NCBI GenBank assembly: GCA_029531795.1
Contig: JAPEIS010000004.1
Coordinates: forward strand, 1,054,001 to 1,118,000
Source of the DNA: Sclerotinia nivalis
Taxonomy: Eukaryota; Ascomycota; Leotiomycetes; Helotiales; Sclerotiniaceae
Length of the DNA stretch: 64,000 bases
Reading direction: 5' to 3'
The notes beneath the pieces are model-generated. The model made no database searches, was not told the origin of the DNA, and was given only the letters and a program-made list of their open reading frames with translations. Below, one piece after another: positions 59,060 to 64,000 of this stretch. The position numbers were made by a program, and so were the translations under genes. Every line of letters starts with the position of its first letter. Within the stretch, counting starts at the first letter, position 1.

Positions 59060-60130
59060 ATGGCACAAGATCCTCGCACTCTTATGCAGAAGGTGACTAC
59101 CCCACCATCTGCTACCCGATAAGCTTCATATTGACCGTTTTCAACAGGCAGACAAAGCAGCTGCGGGAGCTTCGGGGGGATTCAGTCTTTTCGGTGGACG
59201 ACAGGAGAAGTGGGAGAATGCAGCAGAATTATATAACCAAGCTGCGAATGCTTTTCGCATGCAAAAGCAAAGTAACACTTTCCCAAGTCTTATTTGTACC
59301 TCTACATCTTGACTAACATGTCATGTCTTTTCCCTTAGACAAGGAGGCCGGGCAAGCATTTGAGCGCGCTGCTGATATTCAAACGAACAAACTCAACGAG
59401 CCGGACGATGCTGCGAATACGCTTACAGAAGCTTTCAAAGTATACAAGAAGGGAGATCCACTAGATGCGGTTAGATGCTTGGACGTTGCCATCAATCATT
59501 ATACGTCGAAAGGAAATTTCAGGAGGGCTGCCACGCATAAGCAAAATTTGGCAGAGGTATATGAAATGGAGATTGGGGACATGAAGAAAGCAATCGAAAG
59601 TTATGAATTGGCTGCTAGTTGGTTTGAGGCCGACAATGCTGAGGCGTGAGTTTTGACCTCTAAATTTCGCACATAGGTATTGGTTATTTACGAGCATTTA
59701 CTGATATACTCACAGACTGGCCAATAAGCTCTTCCTCAAGGTCGCCGATATTGCCGCTCTCGACGGTGACTATTACAAAGCCATCGAACAGTTTGAAAAG
59801 GTAGCTGCATCCTCCGTCTCGAATAACCTTATGAAGTGGTCGGTAAAAGATTATTTCCTCAAGGCCGGTCTGTGTCACCTAGCTGTCGGCGATACAGTGG
59901 CAACCGGGCGAGCTTTCGAAAAGTACAGAGACATGGATCCAACATTCCCAAGCACAAGGGAGCATCAATTATTAATCGACCTCGCAGAGGCGGTTGATGC
60001 AGGCGATCAGGAACAATTCGCGGACAAGTTATTCCAATTTGATCAAATGAGCAAGTTGGACAAGTGGAAGACGACCATTCTGTTGAAAATTAAGAGTGCA
60101 ATTGAGGAGAAGGGTGATGACTTCTCATGA
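59060..60130 (+). CDS. SEC17: Alpha-SNAP, SNARE disassembly adaptor
   Basis: This protein links the NSF/Sec18 ATPase to SNARE bundles so that they are taken apart after membrane fusion. Four exons, 59060-59092, 59148-59271, 59339-59645 and 59716-60130, join in phase to 292 residues, the length of yeast Sec17. Typical family stretches are GGFSLFGGRQEKWENAAELY, then the TPR-like helices (FKVYKKGDPLDAVRCLDVAI, NFRRAATHKQNLAEVYE) and the hydrophobic loop region (FEKYRDMDPTFPSTREHQLL). The C-terminus is acidic (IEEKGDDFS). No feature is missing. The short first exon (11 codons) is easily overlooked. Confidence 0.95.
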
Positions 60131-63100
60131 TTAAGCTTTAGACAAGTAGAACTACCTCCGTGGGCTGGCGTTTGGGTTTTTTGGTTGGTAACTTTGAGGA
60201 AGCTTCGGAGAAATATGTCATCATATCTTAAGCAATCGTTTCGTGAGAAAATATAAGTACGAAATTGATCAGTTTGAATGTATCTTTGAAAAAAAAAAAG
60301 TGGTGGTTCTTAGGTCAGTGCTCGAAAAATGATGAATTTTGGGCCGAGGTGGTCGAGGTGGCCTACGTTCCTGGATGCCACCGGGTGAGCTTCACAGAAA
60401 TCCAGTAAAGCTGCTACATACGATCTAAGTAATTACTAGAGGATGAGCTTCCAATAGACGAAACCATAGTGACAATAGCTTGGAAGTCCAAGCGAAGTCG
60501 CACGGAGAGAGAAGATAGTTCAGGGTATCATCATTGAAGAAACACTCATCGGTAAGCATGGAAGTTTAGGGGTTTAGCAGAGTGTGAAATTGAGTCTTGT
60601 CTACAGATACAAGGTATGAATGGCATGATCAGATTTATTCCAAGTAATAACTCTTGATTTCCTGTGAGATGATGGTGGAAATATACACAACCTCACTGTA
60701 TGATGCTTGTTGGTGATTGGTTGTTAGATATGAATAGAATTCGTTTGAGGGTAAGGAAAGAACCTAAATCTGGATATCTATCTATAGTAATTTTAAAGGT
60801 CTTTTTAAGTATTGAAATCTGCAGTTCCAGAGAACTCCAACCTCAGATTCGTGAACTTGATCCATGGACACTAGTGGCATTAATATATATATCCGGATTA
60901 TCCTCCTCGAACGTGATTTGCGTTGATCAATTCGCGGGACCTATACTCACTCTTTGGGGTATGATGCTGGGTATGATACCAACCTCGCAGGTCAAGGATC
61001 GTGGCTCGAGGACGCCGGGGTTGGAGATTCGTGATCTATGGTGTTTGGGTAATAAAATAGAGGTGAATATTGTGAATATCTCCGGAAAGGTCGACGGAAT
61101 TCTTACGAATGGAGTCAAGTCGGGTTTAAGTGGTGAATATGGACGTGCAACTTTTCTTACAATCGTAGTTAGCTACCAAGAAATAGAAGCTCGGGTATTT
61201 CGGGAGATGTGATTGTTGCAGAGAGAGATAGAAGGGAGTATAGATGGGCTTTGTTGGGGTTGACCGTGCGATTGGGTGTGATGCGAGGAGAAGTTGATAA
61301 TGGAAAGGAAATAGAGACTTTGAATATGTTAGAGGAGGTATTCAAGCCCTTCGGACAGCAGAAAATCGATGATGTATCTATCTCCTGAGCTTTGTATTAG
61401 GGGAAGCGGAAGCTGCCGACACGACATTCGAAAAGCCCCCATCGTAACGACCATAGAAAGCCGACTAAAATCCCAAAACCGATACTAAAGACGTTATATA
61501 TAAATAAGCTGTATACCTACTTAATATACACATATTATATTATTCATAGATTACATCAATTATATCACATCCATCCATGATCTTTGTATTTATCTGGCGA
61601 TCCAAGGAGTCGAGTATAGCCTTAGTATATTCTCCAGTCCACAACTGTTCTGATATGCCTAGCTCAAACACCCCGGAGATTTCGATGTTGAATCTAGGCT
61701 GACTAATCTCTTGAATGTTATAATATCAGCCGTGATTTATATAAATGACGGCATCCTTGGGCTTTTCTTAAGTCTAGCGGGAGCTTAATATGTTGTTTGT
61801 GGATAGAGAGATATAGATTAAGATGATTCTGTGGATATTTGGAGAGCTAGATGCACTTTAAACTTTTAAGTTCAAGGAAAGATTACGGAAAGAAAATTTA
61901 AATTGAGCGAGTGCGAGTAGCATAGAACAGCTGCAACCGCTGCTAACACTTGAAACAATAATAACCTATGAGAAGTGTCGATGGTTGATGCTCTAAAGGA
62001 GAAGGAGAAGGAGAAGCAGTTAACCCAACGCAATGGAGTAGATCAAATTTCTGCTCTCAAAATCTCAGCACTTTTCGAGTCGTTCTCTTTCATCATCTGT
62101 TCAGCCTGAGATAGAAGGGCTTTACTTTCCTGCTCTGGGTAAGTACCAACTCTCGATTAGTCCTTTTGCATTCAATGTATGGAGTAATAATGTTATGGAA
62201 ATAGTTTAGGTACTTAAACACACGTATACACAGTCGTGATATCCTGCACCTCATTTAGTCCAGAATACTTTATGATCTAGCCGACAGGGAGTTTTAGGCC
62301 TTCTAGTCTTCAATACTCTTTCGCCATCTAACCAAAAACTTAGATTATAGCACAAATTTTCTACGGATTATAAATTAGTGTTGAGCGGTGAGATAGTCTA
62401 AACTAATCGTAGTGCCAATCTGACATATTTCTTGATGGCCATGCTACGAATCCCAATATCATCACTGGATATATTCTTCCCACACTGCGAATAGTTTGCA
62501 CGGTCAAAACAAAGCATCAAATTCGCACCTTGTAAGTCAGCCACAGGAGGTTCATGTGCTCTTCTTTCTAGTTTGAAACATACACTGATAATTATCCTTC
62601 TTACAGTCAGAAGGTCGTTGATGCAGGTCTCCAAGATTCCTTACGAAGAACTGCGGTGCAACCACTTGGTCAGTACTTGTATAACTACAACAAACAGCCC
62701 AGTCAAGAACTTGACTCACCATTTCCATTGTCCAAACCTAATGCTATCATAACCCGTAGCCATGACAACCTCCGTTAAGATCTTAAAATCATTTATACCG
62801 ATCCCTATTACCATCTCAATCACAATGGCCGGGTCCCAAGTCTCTGGCAATGAACCCAGTTGGAAGTGGATATCTCCATTCAACCAAGAGAGAACTCTCA
62901 ACCGTTGCAACACGCCTTGGCGACCTAGTACACACCTATGAACTCAATTCCCACTCTATCTCCATTAACAAGATCTTCCGCGACATTCGCTCAATGAAAC
63001 GTTTTAATTAACACGTGATCATTTGACCTTAACCGCCGCGTGGGTGCTACTTACCCACTCCATGAATGATGTGAACTGTAGATGATAAAGACGATTCTGC

Positions 63101-63356
63101 ACCGATCCATTTTCTGAATGATGCTGGTTTCGCACTGGATAAATGGATTGTCGCTCCAAATGGCGGTGATCTGAGCTTTGATTGGTGGGATAAGTGAAAA
63201 TATAGTGGGTCGGATGTTTAGCGGGAGGCTAAAGGGGGGACGAAAGCTTACGATCAAGTCTTATTTAACGAATGACAGGTTCGCTAGAAGGATATAATCA
63301 CATTGTATTCTGTATTATCGTCACTTTCATGAAAAGCTGAAACTAGGAGATATAGA
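60131..63356. other. Gene-poor region right of SEC17
   Basis: Contains one possible degraded gene (60700-61388) and otherwise short frames. Minus-strand frames at 62398-62913 could form two exons across a GTGAGT..GCAG intron, but no family is recognised. The stretch ends where the second LINE begins. Confidence 0.5.
60700..61388 (+). pseudogene. Possible degraded gene, unknown family
   Basis: A 170-codon frame (60700-61212) is followed, in another frame, by 60 coding-looking codons (61209-61388) that read REYRWALLGLTVRLGVMRGE and end KPFGQQKIDDVSIS. The two could be one protein split by a frameshift or a short intron near 61190-61210. I cannot place either part in a family. Either a decayed gene or chance is possible. 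Confidence 0.3.
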
Positions 63357-64000
63357 TTGATTGATTGATTAAATTAACGTTTACACTGAGTCTAAGACTA
63401 TCTAAGACGGCTAGGAGCTTTATAGACTTCTAACAAATAACAAATGGAGAATTGCTGGTCATATTCAGCTGTAGCTAATACAATTTGGGAAGATTGAAAT
63501 GGCCTTAATCTACTAATTTTTGAATAAAGAAAATGAAAACTAATCTTGGAGAACAAAGTCCACCTTACAAATACTCTCGTATATAATAAGGAAAATAACA
63601 AATGAAATATAATATAATTCGAAATTGGAACGATTTACCCCACATAGAAAAGTAAATTGACCAAATTGACCAAATTGACCCAATTAACCATTTTCTTTTA
63701 GTTCATCCTTTTCACCTTCGTCTTCTTATTCTACATTCTCTTGCATCCTAATTAGATACCATGATCTGATAGCTATTTTTGTTTCCTCGATAAATTCAAG
63801 GGTTTTAATGATTCCTACTTTGATATAAAATAGGTATTTCATAGTAAATCGGGAAGTAGAATTGTTTTTCTTGAATATTCTTCTTATTGATTTGTATAAT
63901 GAACAACTGAGTAAGAGATGATTAGGAGATTCTCTCTTTCCACATCTATAATTATTATTTATTGAGATTCCAAATCGTTATAGGTAAGATTTGAAATATC
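63357..64000 (-). mobile_element. Second Tad-like LINE copy, 3' end only
   Basis: This segment matches 888-1560 in order and orientation: the AATC-type tail (on the plus strand TTGATTGATTGATT at 63357-63370), the ACTGAGTCTAAGACTATC region, and the C-terminal RNase H-side coding part. It diverges by many substitutions and is AT-rich. The element continues beyond the window's right edge, so its target duplication and 5' end cannot be seen. Confidence 0.88.

Noticed and set aside
62398..62913. Possible two-exon minus-strand gene
   Set aside because: A usable GT..AG pair exists, but the product has no recognisable family and the start is not convincing.

Overview
The window looks like a filamentous ascomycete chromosome. 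Genes have short introns (about 46-108 bp) with GT..AG ends and CTNAC-type branch points. The host genes include MUS7/MMS22, a fungal-length SEC17, a mitochondrial release factor and a GatC-like protein. The repeats carry C-to-T decay of the RIP kind. I favour a Leotiomycete of the Botrytis/Sclerotinia group from general resemblance; this is an inference and no search was run.

Bases 1-791 hold no gene I can support. Bases 792-24107 are one nest of transposons, and every insertion boundary can be read from target-site duplications (TSDs). The outermost is a Ginger-like cut-and-paste element (796-24103, TSD GATG, terminal inverted repeats, a decayed KRBA2-type integrase with a C-terminal CXC segment). 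A Tad-like LINE (888-21035, 13-bp TSD) sits inside it. A Ty1/copia element (3237-17427, TSD CTTGT) sits inside the LINE's reverse transcriptase. A nearly intact Ty3/gypsy chromovirus (5054-12480, TSD ATGAC) sits inside the copia gag. A solo LTR (22743-22955, TSD TAATG) interrupts the Ginger integrase separately. The Gypsy and the Copia element each carry, between pol and the 3' LTR and on the opposite strand, a gene for a six-cysteine zinc-cluster-like protein. The Gypsy one appears to be a spliced 443-codon gene. These two antisense genes are the most interesting content of the window. The Gypsy element also has a textbook -1 frameshift signal between gag and pol.

Bases 25159-31218 hold a mitochondrial RF1-type release factor (-), a gamma-glutamyltransferase (+) and a pepsin-like aspartic protease without an obvious signal peptide (-). 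Bases 31219-39763 are gene-poor, with one small membrane protein (34237-34650). From 39764 the order is: a secreted four-cysteine protein (+), a small single-pass membrane protein (-), MUS7/MMS22 (+, six exons), a mitochondrial AAA+ ATPase (+), an unknown acidic protein (-) with a 100-bp hexamer microsatellite just before its start codon, a DUF726/TMCO4-type hydrolase-fold membrane protein (+), a GatC-like mitochondrial amidotransferase subunit (-) and alpha-SNAP/SEC17 (+).

Bases 60131-63356 hold only a possible degraded gene. A second LINE copy, of the same family and orientation as the first, starts at 63357 and runs off the end of the window. The host genes are ordinary housekeeping loci, several in head-to-head pairs with short shared promoters (RF1/GGT, small membrane protein/MUS7, GatC/SEC17). 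They do not form a pathway cluster.
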